Shown piece after piece: positions 34,040 through 42,230 of a stretch of 64,000 nucleotides of DNA. The stretch comes from Capnocytophaga sp. oral taxon 878 (GTDB taxonomy: Bacteria; Bacteroidota; Bacteroidia; Flavobacteriales; Flavobacteriaceae), in assembly GCF_002999135.1 (NCBI RefSeq), contig NZ_CP027229.1, forward strand, positions 2,124,001-2,188,000, given 5' to 3'. The notes under the pieces are model-generated. The model was not told the DNA's origin, ran no database searches, and saw only the letters and a program-made list of their open reading frames with translations. Positions within the stretch are counted from its first letter, which is position 1. Each line of letters begins with the position of its first letter. The position numbers and the translations under genes are program-made.

Positions 34040-35107
34040 TTACTCAAAAATCTTATTAATTTGTGCCGAAGGGTTTGCCACAAACTCTTCAAAGGTACAG
34101 AGTTCAGTAAAAGTACCGTGTTCGTAATCGGCAAAGGCAAGTTTTTTGTTCTTAGGATACCACACCAAAAAGCCTTCAGCACCATACCTATCAGCATCCG
34201 AAAGGAGGTCGAGGAACTTTTTGTTTTTCCACTTTACTTCCTTTACATCACTCAGCGGGGCAAACGCTACAAAACTGGTATATTCGCATTCAGGCAATGG
34301 GATACGCCTATCGGTAGCGCGCAATAAGGCGATAAGTCCTTCGGGAAGTTTGTAGGCTTTTAAGGCTCGTAAGCGCTCTTCTTCATCGTGCCACTCGGCA
34401 GGCTCTACCGATTTGATGTACTCCGCTACTGCTTTCTGCTTGTTGCGCAAAGCGTAATGATAGGCACGTTCGCCGTATTTATCTTTGTAGGAAAGGTCAG
34501 CACCCAGCTCAATAAATCGTTTTACCAACTCAAGGTGACCTTTTGAGGCAGCCACTTGTAAGGGCGAGGCATTGTAAGGATATACCATATCAGGCTCACA
34601 ATAGTTTACATCAAATCCGTGAGCGATAAGGTAGTCTGCTAGTTTATACATACCTTCCGAAGCTACCTTTCTCAAGGTAGTACCGTCGGGAGTGAGTTTA
34701 AAACCGTTTTCTATCAGCAGAAAAGCTATTTCTTCATTTTTGCTATAGATAGCAGCCTGCAAAGTAGTGAGGTGGGTACGAGCATTCACATCGGCACCTT
34801 GTTTAATCAACCATTTTATTAACTCAGGGTCGCTATTCTCACTCATACAAACACCAATAAGCGCTGTTTTGTTTATATGAGCTCCCTTATCAACTAAAAA
34901 CTCTAATAGTTTCTTTTTCCGACTGGATAGGGCAAAGTCAAAAGGTGTTTGAGAATAGCGTTCGTGTACACGGACTTCTTGGTTGATATCCCAGCCTTTG
35001 GCAAGTTCTGCTTCCAAGGCAGAAAAGTTTTCTTCTCGTAAAAAGGTTACTATTTCGGGGCATTTAAAAGGTGCTTTTTTCTGGGCAAAGATGTTTCTCT
35101 CTTCCAT
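34040..35107 (-). CDS. Ankyrin-repeat protein
   Basis: 355 residues. At least five ankyrin repeats span about 30-235, for example QTPFDFALSSRKKKLLEFLV, NARTHLTTLQAAIYSKNEEIA, ASPLQVAASKGHLELVKRFI and DKYGERAYHYALRNKQKAVA. A separate C-terminal domain (about 240-355) has KWKNKKFLDLLSDADRYGAEG and WYPKNKKLAFADYEHG, a SUKH-like ending. Ankyrin proteins serve as immunity modules in several polymorphic toxin loci. Cytosolic. Confidence 0.82.
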   Translation of the reverse strand: MEERNIFAQKKAPFKCPEIVTFLREENFSALEAELAKGWDINQEVRVHERYSQTPFDFALSSRKKKLLEFLVDKGAHINKTALIGVCMSENSDPELIKWLIKQGADVNARTHLTTLQAAIYSKNEEIAFLLIENGFKLTPDGTTLRKVASEGMYKLADYLIAHGFDVNYCEPDMVYPYNASPLQVAASKGHLELVKRFIELGADLSYKDKYGERAYHYALRNKQKAVAEYIKSVEPAEWHDEEERLRALKAYKLPEGLIALLRATDRRIPLPECEYTSFVAFAPLSDVKEVKWKNKKFLDLLSDADRYGAEGFLVWYPKNKKLAFADYEHGTFTELCTFEEFVANPSAQINKIFE

Positions 35108-35128
35108 ATTATAATTTATTTGTATGTT

Positions 35129-35845
35129 TTAGATTATAAAGAATTCCCTATCATCCTCTGGGGTCGAGATAGAATTGTATTTATTTAATAAATCAAAATA
35201 CTCTTCATCAGAGAGTAAGGCAGTATAATCACTCCGATGTTTTACTATAAGATAGGGTGAATATCTATTTTCTTCTTTGTTTGCGGAACAAGGAAAGTTT
35301 GTAAGTTTTCTGTTGTAAATTTCTTTAATTACCTCAGCTTGTTCCTCACTTAGGTAAGGATGATGGGTGCGGTATATATTGGCAATATTCTCATAGAAAT
35401 CACTTAAGGAAGATGCTTTTGCATAAATGCTATATACAATTGATAGCAAGCCATAGAAAATAAAATTCTGCAAGTTATCAGCTATAATTTCAGCAGCATC
35501 AAAATCGTACCAGTCCTTTACGATAACAGGAGGTTGCTCTGGTTTTTCTCTATCATAGAAAAAACAAACCTCTCCTTCACATTCTGAAGCAAAAGGCACC
35601 AAAAGATATTCAGTTTTGATTCCTCGTTGAGATCTATTATTTTTTATTCTATTTATAATATCTTCTGCATCATCCAATGCTGTAAATTGATCCCTAAATA
35701 AAAGTAACGGAGGATTCTTTTTTAGCTCTGGAAATACTTCCTTCCATTGCCAATGAACATTCAGCATACCATCCTCATAAAGCCGGTGATATAGCTTGGG
35801 GTACTGAAAGTTATAAGTCTGTTCTATTTTTTGTAATGGGTTCAT
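35129..35845 (-). CDS. SUKH-like (SMI1/KNR4) protein
   Basis: 238 residues. N-terminus MNPLQKIEQTYNFQYPKLYH is the usual SUKH entry (ie..y....P..y..l...g), followed by LLLFRDQFTALDDAEDIINR and the core LLVPFASECEGEVCFFYDRE plus PVIVKDWYDFDAAEIIADNL. A C-terminal helical extension of about 90 residues is extra. Predicted immunity protein. Confidence 0.75.
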   Translation of the reverse strand: MNPLQKIEQTYNFQYPKLYHRLYEDGMLNVHWQWKEVFPELKKNPPLLLFRDQFTALDDAEDIINRIKNNRSQRGIKTEYLLVPFASECEGEVCFFYDREKPEQPPVIVKDWYDFDAAEIIADNLQNFIFYGLLSIVYSIYAKASSLSDFYENIANIYRTHHPYLSEEQAEVIKEIYNRKLTNFPCSANKEENRYSPYLIVKHRSDYTALLSDEEYFDLLNKYNSISTPEDDREFFII

Positions 35846-35857
35846 ATTGGATGTTTT

Positions 35858-36355
35858 TTATTCATAATACCTTCCCAAGTCTAACAGATGTCCTAAGAAA
35901 CGCCAGTCGTTAGGAATGGTTTCATCTTCGCCTATATAATCACATAAGCCTCGTGCACCACATTCTAAAAGGTCTAAAGGATTGAAATTGTACCAATCAT
36001 AGCCCATTTCGGAAGTAATGCCAAAGGAACGCATTTCGTTATGAAGTTCTTTGTCTTTCATACGGTGGAGTTCAGCTATCTGAAAGAGAATTACTGCTTG
36101 CGTATAATCAAAGGCAGAGAGATGTTCATCTTCTGCCTCAGGCATTGTAACAATAGTTGCCCACTCCTCCTCATAAGGAATAGGAGCTGCAGCAAAAGCC
36201 TTTACCAATAGTTCCAAACAAACATTTGGAGTACAAGTATCATTTTTATATGAAGCCATAAGTCCATATAATGCCAAAAGATAAGTCTCCAAATCTCTGT
36301 TAGCCACTTCTTCAGGAAGCCTTTCTATATGGTTGTAAAAATCATTATATGTCAT
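35858..36355 (-). CDS. Hypothetical immunity-type helical protein
   Basis: 165 residues, all-alpha. YDWYNFNPLDLLECGARGLCDYIGED near the C-terminus and the N-terminal LPEEVANRDLETYLLALYGLM are characteristic of a small Bacteroidota family that I know from immunity loci but cannot name. Cytosolic. Tight spacing (8-12 nt) with neighbours. Confidence 0.55.
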   Translation of the reverse strand: MTYNDFYNHIERLPEEVANRDLETYLLALYGLMASYKNDTCTPNVCLELLVKAFAAAPIPYEEEWATIVTMPEAEDEHLSAFDYTQAVILFQIAELHRMKDKELHNEMRSFGITSEMGYDWYNFNPLDLLECGARGLCDYIGEDETIPNDWRFLGHLLDLGRYYE

Positions 36356-36363
36356 AGAGATAA

Positions 36364-37200
36364 TTAGGAAGTTAACCCATTAGCATATTGAATATTCCTT
36401 TCTACAATAAGGTTGGTATAACGCTTAGAGTATTCAATGCGTTTCTCTATCCAATTGCCGTGAGCATCATAGCGATAGGTGTATTTGCGAGTATAAACTT
36501 CCCCTTCTTTGTTGCTAATTCGCTCGAAAATTTCGTTGTTATGCTCATCAAAAGTGGTTTCAGTTATTGAATAAGGTTCGGGGTCACCTATATCCTGATG
36601 GGCTACATAAATTACATTGCCTTTTTCATCAAAACGAGTTATGGTAAACATAAAAGGCTTTCCGCTTTCTGAAAAACTGGTATCAACCTTTTCGGTATCA
36701 TTATGAAATTCAGTAGAGTGATGAAAAATCTTTTCTCCCGTAGTTATATTTGTATAACGATTATCTATACATCTGCCTTTGGCATCATATTCGAGTTGGA
36801 ACAAGTATTGGTAGTCAGCAGTGCGAGTAAGCTGACTTATGTTATTACCGTGTGCATCGTATTCGAAAGTAACAGTTTCTTTCCATTTGCCATTTTCATA
36901 AGTAATACATTCTACCTTTTGTTGTAGGTCGTTATAGCGGTATTGTTTTTCCTCCCAGCAGTCGGTTAGCGCTTCATCTTCAGGGTCGTAGAGGTGAGAA
37001 CTCAAGCAGTTGCCGTGAGAGTCGTAGGTAAAGAGGAAGTGGTATTCCTCGCCATAACAAGCGTCTATAAGTTTACCTTGCTCATTGTAAATGAGGGTTT
37101 CGGTATAGTCTTCTAAGAAGTATTCTTCGCCTTTTTGCCACTGACCATCTTTGGTGATGACAGCAGCATAACAACGTGATTCATCTCGTTTTATCTTCAT
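36364..37200 (-). CDS. YD/RHS-repeat-like protein without toxin domain
   Basis: 278 residues made of YD-type repeats: YTETLIYNEQGKLIDACYGE, FLFTYDSHGNCLSSHLYDPE, KYTYRYDAHGNWIEKRIEYS, VTFEYDAHGNNISQLTR, QLEYDAKGRCIDNRYTN and TRFDEKGNVIYVAHQD. It lacks a signal peptide, an RHS core and any C-terminal toxin. Short stand-alone YD proteins accompany immunity arrays; it could be a fragment of a former RHS shell or a binder of one. The start is at the promoter-proximal ATG, 10 nt from the pseudogene. Confidence 0.7.
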   Translation of the reverse strand: MKIKRDESRCYAAVITKDGQWQKGEEYFLEDYTETLIYNEQGKLIDACYGEEYHFLFTYDSHGNCLSSHLYDPEDEALTDCWEEKQYRYNDLQQKVECITYENGKWKETVTFEYDAHGNNISQLTRTADYQYLFQLEYDAKGRCIDNRYTNITTGEKIFHHSTEFHNDTEKVDTSFSESGKPFMFTITRFDEKGNVIYVAHQDIGDPEPYSITETTFDEHNNEIFERISNKEGEVYTRKYTYRYDAHGNWIEKRIEYSKRYTNLIVERNIQYANGLTS

Positions 37201-37210
37201 TTTTTAAGGG

Positions 37211-37475
37211 TTATTTAAATGTTTTTAAAAATTCCTTACCTTTATCAGTAAGGTAGTATTGTTGCTTGCTACTTGTGGGTTTATCAGGAATGGTAAGCGC
37301 TACAAAGCCTTGTTCTATGGCAGGATTGAGATAGTTTTTTCTGAAATAATCTCTATCTATAGGGAAAATCACTCGCAAGGTGTTTTCCATAAACTTAAAA
37401 GATTCTTTAGGATAACTCTGCAAAATACGTGGGGGTAACTTGTCGCTTGTATTCTATGTTTTTGGATTCAATCAT
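37211..37475 (-). pseudogene. Remnant of an AlbA_2 (RecG-like) gene, internal deletion
   Basis: From the ATG at 37475 the sequence reads MIESKNIEYKRQVTPTYF, the typical N-terminus of AlbA_2/Schlafen-like ATP-binding proteins. It then runs out of frame at TAA. In the next frame, from about 37426, a C-terminus of the same kind of protein follows: winged-helix RDYFRKNYLNPAIEQGFVAL, then PDKPTSSKQQYYLTDKGKEFL. The central part (roughly 350 residues) is missing. A functional-looking promoter is still present at 37499-37527. Confidence 0.7.
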
Positions 37476-37498
37476 TGTAAAATGAGGTTTTTATAGGG

Positions 37499-37529
37499 CA
37501 AAGATAGTGATAATTAGCTAATTTAGCAA
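37499..37529 (-). promoter_or_regulatory. Promoter before the AlbA_2 remnant
   Basis: Minus strand TTG (37529-37527), 20 bp, TATCTTTG (37506-37499) followed by CC. It sits in an AT-rich TTAGCTAATT-repeat region and may now drive the YD-repeat gene and those after it. Confidence 0.55.
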
Positions 37530-37537
37530 TAAGCTAA

Positions 37538-38011
37538 TTAGTTAATTACCGAATTACTTTTCATCATCTTGTATTTTTTTCTTTCTCCCTCTACAGTGGC
37601 TACTACTTTAAAACCAAGTTTTATATAAAGACCTTTAGCTATGAGGTTGTCATCAAATACATTTAAGCTAATAGAATGAACTCTTTTATTCTCAAAAAGC
37701 ATTGCAATAAATAACTGCATTGCTGAGGTGCCTAATCCTTTTCTTGTAAGCGAAGGATTGATAAGAAATCTACCGATATGTACGTTGCTCCCTTCTACTC
37801 TTATTTGCTGAATCATCCCTATAAAACTACCCTCTGCCTCAATACGAAAACAATGAGACAAAGCATTGAGCGCTTCCATTGTAAGAGGATAAGGCAAAGC
37901 ATCTCCTGCCCATTGTTGCAAGAAATCAGCGCCTTTGCTATTTGTCCAATGTATAATAGCTTGCTTATCTTTAGTTGATAATCCTTCAGTTATTCTCATT
38001 TTATCAAACAA
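37538..38011 (-). CDS. GNAT-family N-acetyltransferase
   Basis: 157 residues with the GNAT fold: GSFIGMIQQIRVEGSNVHIGRFLINPSLTRKGLGTSAMQLF contains the acetyl-CoA motif R-K-G-L-G-T, and SLNVFDDNLIAKGLYIKLGF is motif B. Substrate unknown. Met1 or Met5 may be the start. It is at the upstream end of the array, where the next two genes are more ordinary accessory functions. Confidence 0.88.
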   Translation of the reverse strand: MFDKMRITEGLSTKDKQAIIHWTNSKGADFLQQWAGDALPYPLTMEALNALSHCFRIEAEGSFIGMIQQIRVEGSNVHIGRFLINPSLTRKGLGTSAMQLFIAMLFENKRVHSISLNVFDDNLIAKGLYIKLGFKVVATVEGERKKYKMMKSNSVIN

Positions 38012-38038
38012 ACTTACTTGCTTTTTAATATTATCTAA

Positions 38039-38422
38039 TCAGATGCTTATCTCTACCATATTGTCATCGGGGTCAAGTATCACGCTTTCGTAATACCCAT
38101 CACCTGTGGTACGAGGAGCACTAAAACACTCGTAACCTTCATTTACGATTTTCTGAGTAAGCACATCAACCGCTTCTTTACTCCCTACACTAAAAGCAAA
38201 GTGTATAAGTCCTTCACTCGTCACCTTGTCCAAAGGTTCACTGAGGTTGGGTCTCCACATTATTTCCAAACGAGCGCCACTATCAAAACTTAGAAAGTAG
38301 GTGCGTAATCCTGTTTTAGGATTATGGTACAACTCGTTTGATTTTGCGCCGAAGAAAGTCTCATAAAAGGCTTTAGATACTTCCAAATTTTTTACATATA
38401 AAGCGATGTGGTCTATTTTCAT
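38039..38422 (-). CDS. VOC-family (glyoxalase/dioxygenase-like) protein
   Basis: 127 residues, two beta-alpha-beta-beta-beta modules: KIDHIALYVKNLEVSKAFYETFF at the N-terminus, LRTYFLSFDSGARLEIM, then LIHFAFSVGSKEAVDVL and VILDPDDNMVEIS. Metal-ligand positions His4, Glu56-region and the C-terminal Glu (NMVEIS) are retained, so lyase activity is possible. Its stop lies 27 nt... upstream of the HlyD stop region: it is the last array gene before the HlyD gene on the upstream side. Confidence 0.88.
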   Translation of the reverse strand: MKIDHIALYVKNLEVSKAFYETFFGAKSNELYHNPKTGLRTYFLSFDSGARLEIMWRPNLSEPLDKVTSEGLIHFAFSVGSKEAVDVLTQKIVNEGYECFSAPRTTGDGYYESVILDPDDNMVEISI

Positions 38423-38452
38423 AGTGATAATCTGCTAATTATCTATTACTTG

Positions 38453-39436
38453 TTACCTGTTATCTTCAACTAATACCGACATTCCCGGTCTTAAATCCTT
38501 TACTCTTTGCGTAGGATAGGCTTTGATAGCAAAAGTCTTCTTATCAAAATCTCCTTTGCTTTTAGTAGCTGTCCAAGTAGCAAAATCAGCTTGTACAGCT
38601 ATATGTTTTACCTCCATTTCTATCACCCGATTGCCAAGAGCAGGCACAATACCTTTAAATTTAGCACCTATTTTAAAGTTTGTCATTTTATCTTCCCGTA
38701 TATTGAATACCACCCACTCATCTTGCGTATCGATAAGGTTCATCACGGGATAACCTGCGTTCACTATCTCACCTTCATTAGGGATAATAGTTTGTATTTG
38801 TGCGTTAGTAGGGGCAAATACCTTAGCACCGTCTTTATACGCATTTACTTCGGTTATTACGCCTTGGGCTTGGGCTACAAGCGCTTGGGCAGCAGTTTTG
38901 TCCTCTACTCTAGCGCCGTTCTTTGCCATTTCGTATTGTGATTTAGCTGCTTCAGCTTGTTTTTGTAAGGCAACCATTTGGGTATAAGCCTCATCTTTCT
39001 TTTGGGCTGGTAGCACCTTGTCATTGTAAAGGTTACTCACCCGCTGATATGTTTTTTCAGCTAGTTCTGCTGCTGCTTGGGCTTGTTGCCATACATTATA
39101 AGCCCCTTGTATTTGTTCCGAGCGGGCTCCGCGTTGTGCCTTATCACTTTGGGCTTGGGCAGCCAATCGCGCAGCTTCAGCTTGTGATAGTTTAGCATCA
39201 AGTTCGGTGCTTTCAAGCTCCAATAGTAAGTCGCCTTTTTGTACGCTATCCCCTTCCTGTTTGTAGATGGTTTTCACCCTACCAGGTACTTTAGGCGCTA
39301 CATTTATCTGTTTAGCTTCTACTTGCCCTTGCAAATATATAGGCTCCCTATTGCTAAAAAAGTAAATAGAGAGAATAAGTACTACCATAAATACTGTGAT
39401 GGTTACTATAAGTCCAGTGATGTTCTTCTTTTTCAT
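38453..39436 (-). CDS. HlyD/EmrA-type membrane fusion protein
   Basis: 327 residues. One N-terminal transmembrane helix (10-28), a biotinyl-lipoyl half (APKVPGRVKTIYKQEGDSVQKGDLLLELES), a long Ala/Gln-rich hairpin coiled coil (about 75-185, AAQAQSDKAQRGARSEQ), a second lipoyl half (VFAPTNAQIQTIIPNEGEIV) and a beta-barrel. It bridges inner-membrane transporter and TolC channel. It lies 41 nt after the TolC gene. The permeases that should follow are 17.5 kb downstream. Confidence 0.9.
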   Translation of the reverse strand: MKKKNITGLIVTITVFMVVLILSIYFFSNREPIYLQGQVEAKQINVAPKVPGRVKTIYKQEGDSVQKGDLLLELESTELDAKLSQAEAARLAAQAQSDKAQRGARSEQIQGAYNVWQQAQAAAELAEKTYQRVSNLYNDKVLPAQKKDEAYTQMVALQKQAEAAKSQYEMAKNGARVEDKTAAQALVAQAQGVITEVNAYKDGAKVFAPTNAQIQTIIPNEGEIVNAGYPVMNLIDTQDEWVVFNIREDKMTNFKIGAKFKGIVPALGNRVIEMEVKHIAVQADFATWTATKSKGDFDKKTFAIKAYPTQRVKDLRPGMSVLVEDNR

Positions 39437-39477
39437 TTTTTTTATTTAGTTAAGAGTTATGTATAATACAAAAGCTG

Positions 39478-40899
39478 TTATTTATTAGCTGTTGTTTGTT
39501 GTTTAAAAGTATCGCTCATCCCGCAGGTTTCTAGTAGTTGGGCTAGCGTTTTGTCCATTTCAAAAAGAGCTTGGTATCGTTTTATTTTGATAGATGCCAA
39601 GTACAAGTTCGCATCAGCTACATCTGTCGAGGTCGAAAGCCCTTCTGCAAAAGCCTTATCCCTTGCACGTACCAGTTCTTCAGCAAAACGCAAACTCTCT
39701 TCCAAGCTGAGGTATTGTTCACGTTGCTTTTCTATTTCTGTATATTGTTTTTTCACCAAGGTTTGTACATCTTTTTCGGCTTGTGCGGTTATGAGTTCTA
39801 CACTCTCGCGCATTGCTTTGGCTTGGCTTATTTTATGCTTATCTTGCAAGCCGTTAAATAAGTTCCATTGCAAGCCTACTCCTACCACCCAATTATCGGG
39901 TTCGGTTAAGGGGAGGTTATCACTCCACAAGTATTTCTTGCCTATTACCGCTACATCGGGCAAGTAAGCCGCTTGTTGGGCTTTCACTCCTTGGGTAGCT
40001 TGTTGGGCTTTTAGTTTAGCCTGCACTATCGTAGGATAGTTCTCTTTGGCTTGTTGCTGATAGTAGCTAAGCGGTTGTAATGGCGCTACTTCAAAGAGTT
40101 CTGTTGTAAGGGTAGTAAGTGGTTGTTCGGTAGTACCCATTACACCATACAGAGCCGTTTGTGCCAGCTGTATATCCTTCTCTGCTCCCATCACCTCGCG
40201 CTTAGCATCGGTAACAGCCTTTTTAGCTTGCATCACCTCTACCGAAGCTATCATACCATTCTTTTCTAATTTCTTGGCATTTTCATAGTGATGTTCTGCC
40301 GTCATAAACGATTGTTTCCGCACTTCCAACGCTTTTTGAGCCAGCTGCACTTGAAAATAACGCTCCGCCAATTCCGAAATCAACGCATATTCTGTCTTTT
40401 TAGCTTCTACTTCGGCTATTTCAGTACTCAGTTTCCCTACTTTATTAGCCACTCGCACCTTTCCTCCCGCAAAAAGCACCCATTTTGCATCGGCACTCAC
40501 CTTCCAAATGTCTTGCTCCTGAAACTTATAACGCCAATCCATACCAAAAAGAGGCTGCAACCTTCCCATTAACGGCGTCAATAGCGGACGCATAGGAGCC
40601 GGCACCTGCCCCGCAAATCCCATAAAACCTCTCTGTAAAGGCTCCTTATACTCATTTAAGTTAAGATACAGCGGGTCTGCCAGATGCATATAACTCGCAT
40701 TAATACTCAGCTGTGGCAAGTACAACCCTTGCATCGCCTTCTCATTAGCCTTAGCCGCTTGGGCTTGTTTATCTATCCCCTTTAGTTTTTGGTTCCCTCC
40801 CCGCATCTGCTCCATAGCCTCTTCAAAGGAAAGAGACTGCGACCACGCTGTAAATGAACCCATTAACAGAACAGATAAAAATAAAATAAGTCTTCGCAT
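39478..40899 (-). CDS. TolC-family outer-membrane efflux protein
   Basis: 473 residues from the ATG at 40899; the longer frame to 40947 starts upstream of the promoter box and is rejected. Signal peptide MRRLILFLSVLLMGSFTAWSQ. Two repeated OEP halves follow, with the helix-turn patterns KLSTEIAEVEAKKTEYALIS and ISQAKAMRESVELITAQAEK, and the channel strands SINASYMHLADPLY and WVVGVGLQWNLFNG. First gene of a tripartite exporter operon with the HlyD-type protein. Confidence 0.9.
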   Translation of the reverse strand: MRRLILFLSVLLMGSFTAWSQSLSFEEAMEQMRGGNQKLKGIDKQAQAAKANEKAMQGLYLPQLSINASYMHLADPLYLNLNEYKEPLQRGFMGFAGQVPAPMRPLLTPLMGRLQPLFGMDWRYKFQEQDIWKVSADAKWVLFAGGKVRVANKVGKLSTEIAEVEAKKTEYALISELAERYFQVQLAQKALEVRKQSFMTAEHHYENAKKLEKNGMIASVEVMQAKKAVTDAKREVMGAEKDIQLAQTALYGVMGTTEQPLTTLTTELFEVAPLQPLSYYQQQAKENYPTIVQAKLKAQQATQGVKAQQAAYLPDVAVIGKKYLWSDNLPLTEPDNWVVGVGLQWNLFNGLQDKHKISQAKAMRESVELITAQAEKDVQTLVKKQYTEIEKQREQYLSLEESLRFAEELVRARDKAFAEGLSTSTDVADANLYLASIKIKRYQALFEMDKTLAQLLETCGMSDTFKQQTTANK

Positions 40900-40922
40900 A
40901 AATATATCTTTTTTTGACGCCG

Positions 40923-40930
40923 CAAAATTA
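40923..40930 (-). promoter_or_regulatory. Promoter -7 box of the TolC/HlyD operon
   Basis: TAATTTTG on the minus strand, followed by CGG, 23 nt before the ATG at 40899. The start choice depends on it. Confidence 0.6.
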
Positions 40931-41029
40931 CACCGAAAAAACGACATACATCGAATAAAAAACCAAGAATATTTTTAATCTATCTTAAAAAATAACCATC
41001 CTACCCCTACCTCCTGCCCAAAATTCATC

Positions 41030-41310
41030 TATTTTCCTTTTTCATTGCCAATAATGCAAAAATCCCCTTCCCCACTCTATCCCCTATCTCCTAACTCCTT
41101 TCCCCTAATAATCAGCCCATTCCTCCTCCAGCCATCCCCCAGCTATCCCCCAGCTATCCCTTAGGTTGAACGAACCTATAACGAACTATAAACGAACTAT
41201 AAACGAAGGATAAACAAAAAACCGCTGATAATCAACCCTCTTCTCACCCAACCCTCCTTTTGCATTATTCACAACAAAATCCCCAAAACATTGCATTTTC
41301 CTCATTCCCC
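41030..41310 (-). repeat. Dispersed composite intergenic element, copy F
   Basis: Minus-strand copy with TTCGTTTATAG, TTCGTTTATAG, TTCGTTATAGG, TTCGTTCAACC units at 41167-41213, the TGATTATCAGCGG block, the TTGTTGTGAATAATGCAAAAGG block (41262-41283 on plus as its complement) and long polypyrimidine tracts on the plus strand. It occupies the divergent gap between the TolC and hydrolase genes. Besides the two promoters nothing else is visible there. Confidence 0.8.
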
Positions 41311-41379
41311 CTATCCCCTACTCACTAACTCCTCCCCTCCCTATCTCCTATCCCCTACCCCCTATCCCCTAACTCCCCC

Positions 41380-41409
41380 TTGCTTTTTAATATTTTTTTC
41401 ATACCTTTG
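41380..41409 (+). promoter_or_regulatory. Promoter of hydrolase/holin-like operon
   Basis: TTG (41380-41382), 19 bp, TACCTTTG (41402-41409) followed by C; ATG 50 nt downstream. Confidence 0.75.
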
Positions 41410-41459
41410 CAGCGCAATCAACACAAATTATCAATCACTAAACTAATTGTTCATTGAAA

Positions 41460-42230
41460 ATGTTACACTCTCAAATCATAGGCGAAGGAACCCCCTTTGT
41501 CATACTACACGGATTCCTCGGAATGCTCGATAACTGGCGCTCTTTAGGACTCAAATACGCCGAAGCCGGCTTCCAAGTACATTTAATCGACCAGCGCAAC
41601 CACGGGCACAGTTTCCACTCCCCACATTTCAGTTACCCCCTTATGGCAAATGATTTGTTGGAGTACGCCAACGCCCATAACCTCAGCCATTTCCACCTAC
41701 TTGGGCACTCTATGGGAGGCAAAACCGCTATGCTCTTCGCCACCCAAAACCCCTCCCTCGTACAATCCCTCATAGTAGCCGATATAGCCCCCAAATACTA
41801 CCCCCTACACCACGAAGCCTGCCTCAAAGGATTAGCCTCTCTTAACTTCGATACCATTCACTCACGTACCCAAGCCGATAAAGCCCTCTCCGCCTACGTA
41901 ACCGATATGGGCGTTAGGCAGTTTTTGCTCAAAAACCTCTATTGGCAAGCCCCCAAAAAACTCGCACTACGCCTAAACCTACCCGCCCTGATCGAGAACG
42001 AAATCGAAATAGGAGCCGAACTGCCTTATGGCAATACCTACTCCGGCAAAACACTCTTTCTCAAAGGCGAACACTCCGAATACGTAATGCCCAGTGATGA
42101 GCCCCTTATACACGCCCATTTCCCAAACGCCCTTATCGATACCGTAAGCGGCGCCGGACACTGGTTACACGCCCAAAACCCCACCGAATTTTACTCTAAA
42201 ACCATTCATTTTTTATGCGATACCTTATAG
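41460..42230 (+). CDS. Alpha/beta hydrolase (YbfF-like esterase)
   Basis: 256 residues from the ATG at 41460; the TTG at 41454 is less likely. Alpha/beta fold with oxyanion HGFLGMLDNW (near 17), nucleophile elbow LGHSMGGK (Ser near 93), acid in PSDE/GEHSE region, and His in GAGHWLHAQNP near the end. Resembles YbfF and related acyl-CoA/ester thioesterases. Codon use is markedly C-rich compared with genes at 8-13 kb. It overlaps the next gene by 16 nt. Confidence 0.88.
   Translation: MLHSQIIGEGTPFVILHGFLGMLDNWRSLGLKYAEAGFQVHLIDQRNHGHSFHSPHFSYPLMANDLLEYANAHNLSHFHLLGHSMGGKTAMLFATQNPSLVQSLIVADIAPKYYPLHHEACLKGLASLNFDTIHSRTQADKALSAYVTDMGVRQFLLKNLYWQAPKKLALRLNLPALIENEIEIGAELPYGNTYSGKTLFLKGEHSEYVMPSDEPLIHAHFPNALIDTVSGAGHWLHAQNPTEFYSKTIHFLCDTL

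Noticed and set aside
37211..37423. Independent 70-residue gene
   Set aside because: It starts with TTG in the middle of a decayed AlbA_2 gene whose N-terminal codons lie just upstream in another frame.
21101..38422. A toxin gene within the immunity-type array
   Set aside because: I found no nuclease, deaminase, RHS or LXG-like effector; the exported lipoprotein at 28502 has no recognisable toxin motif.
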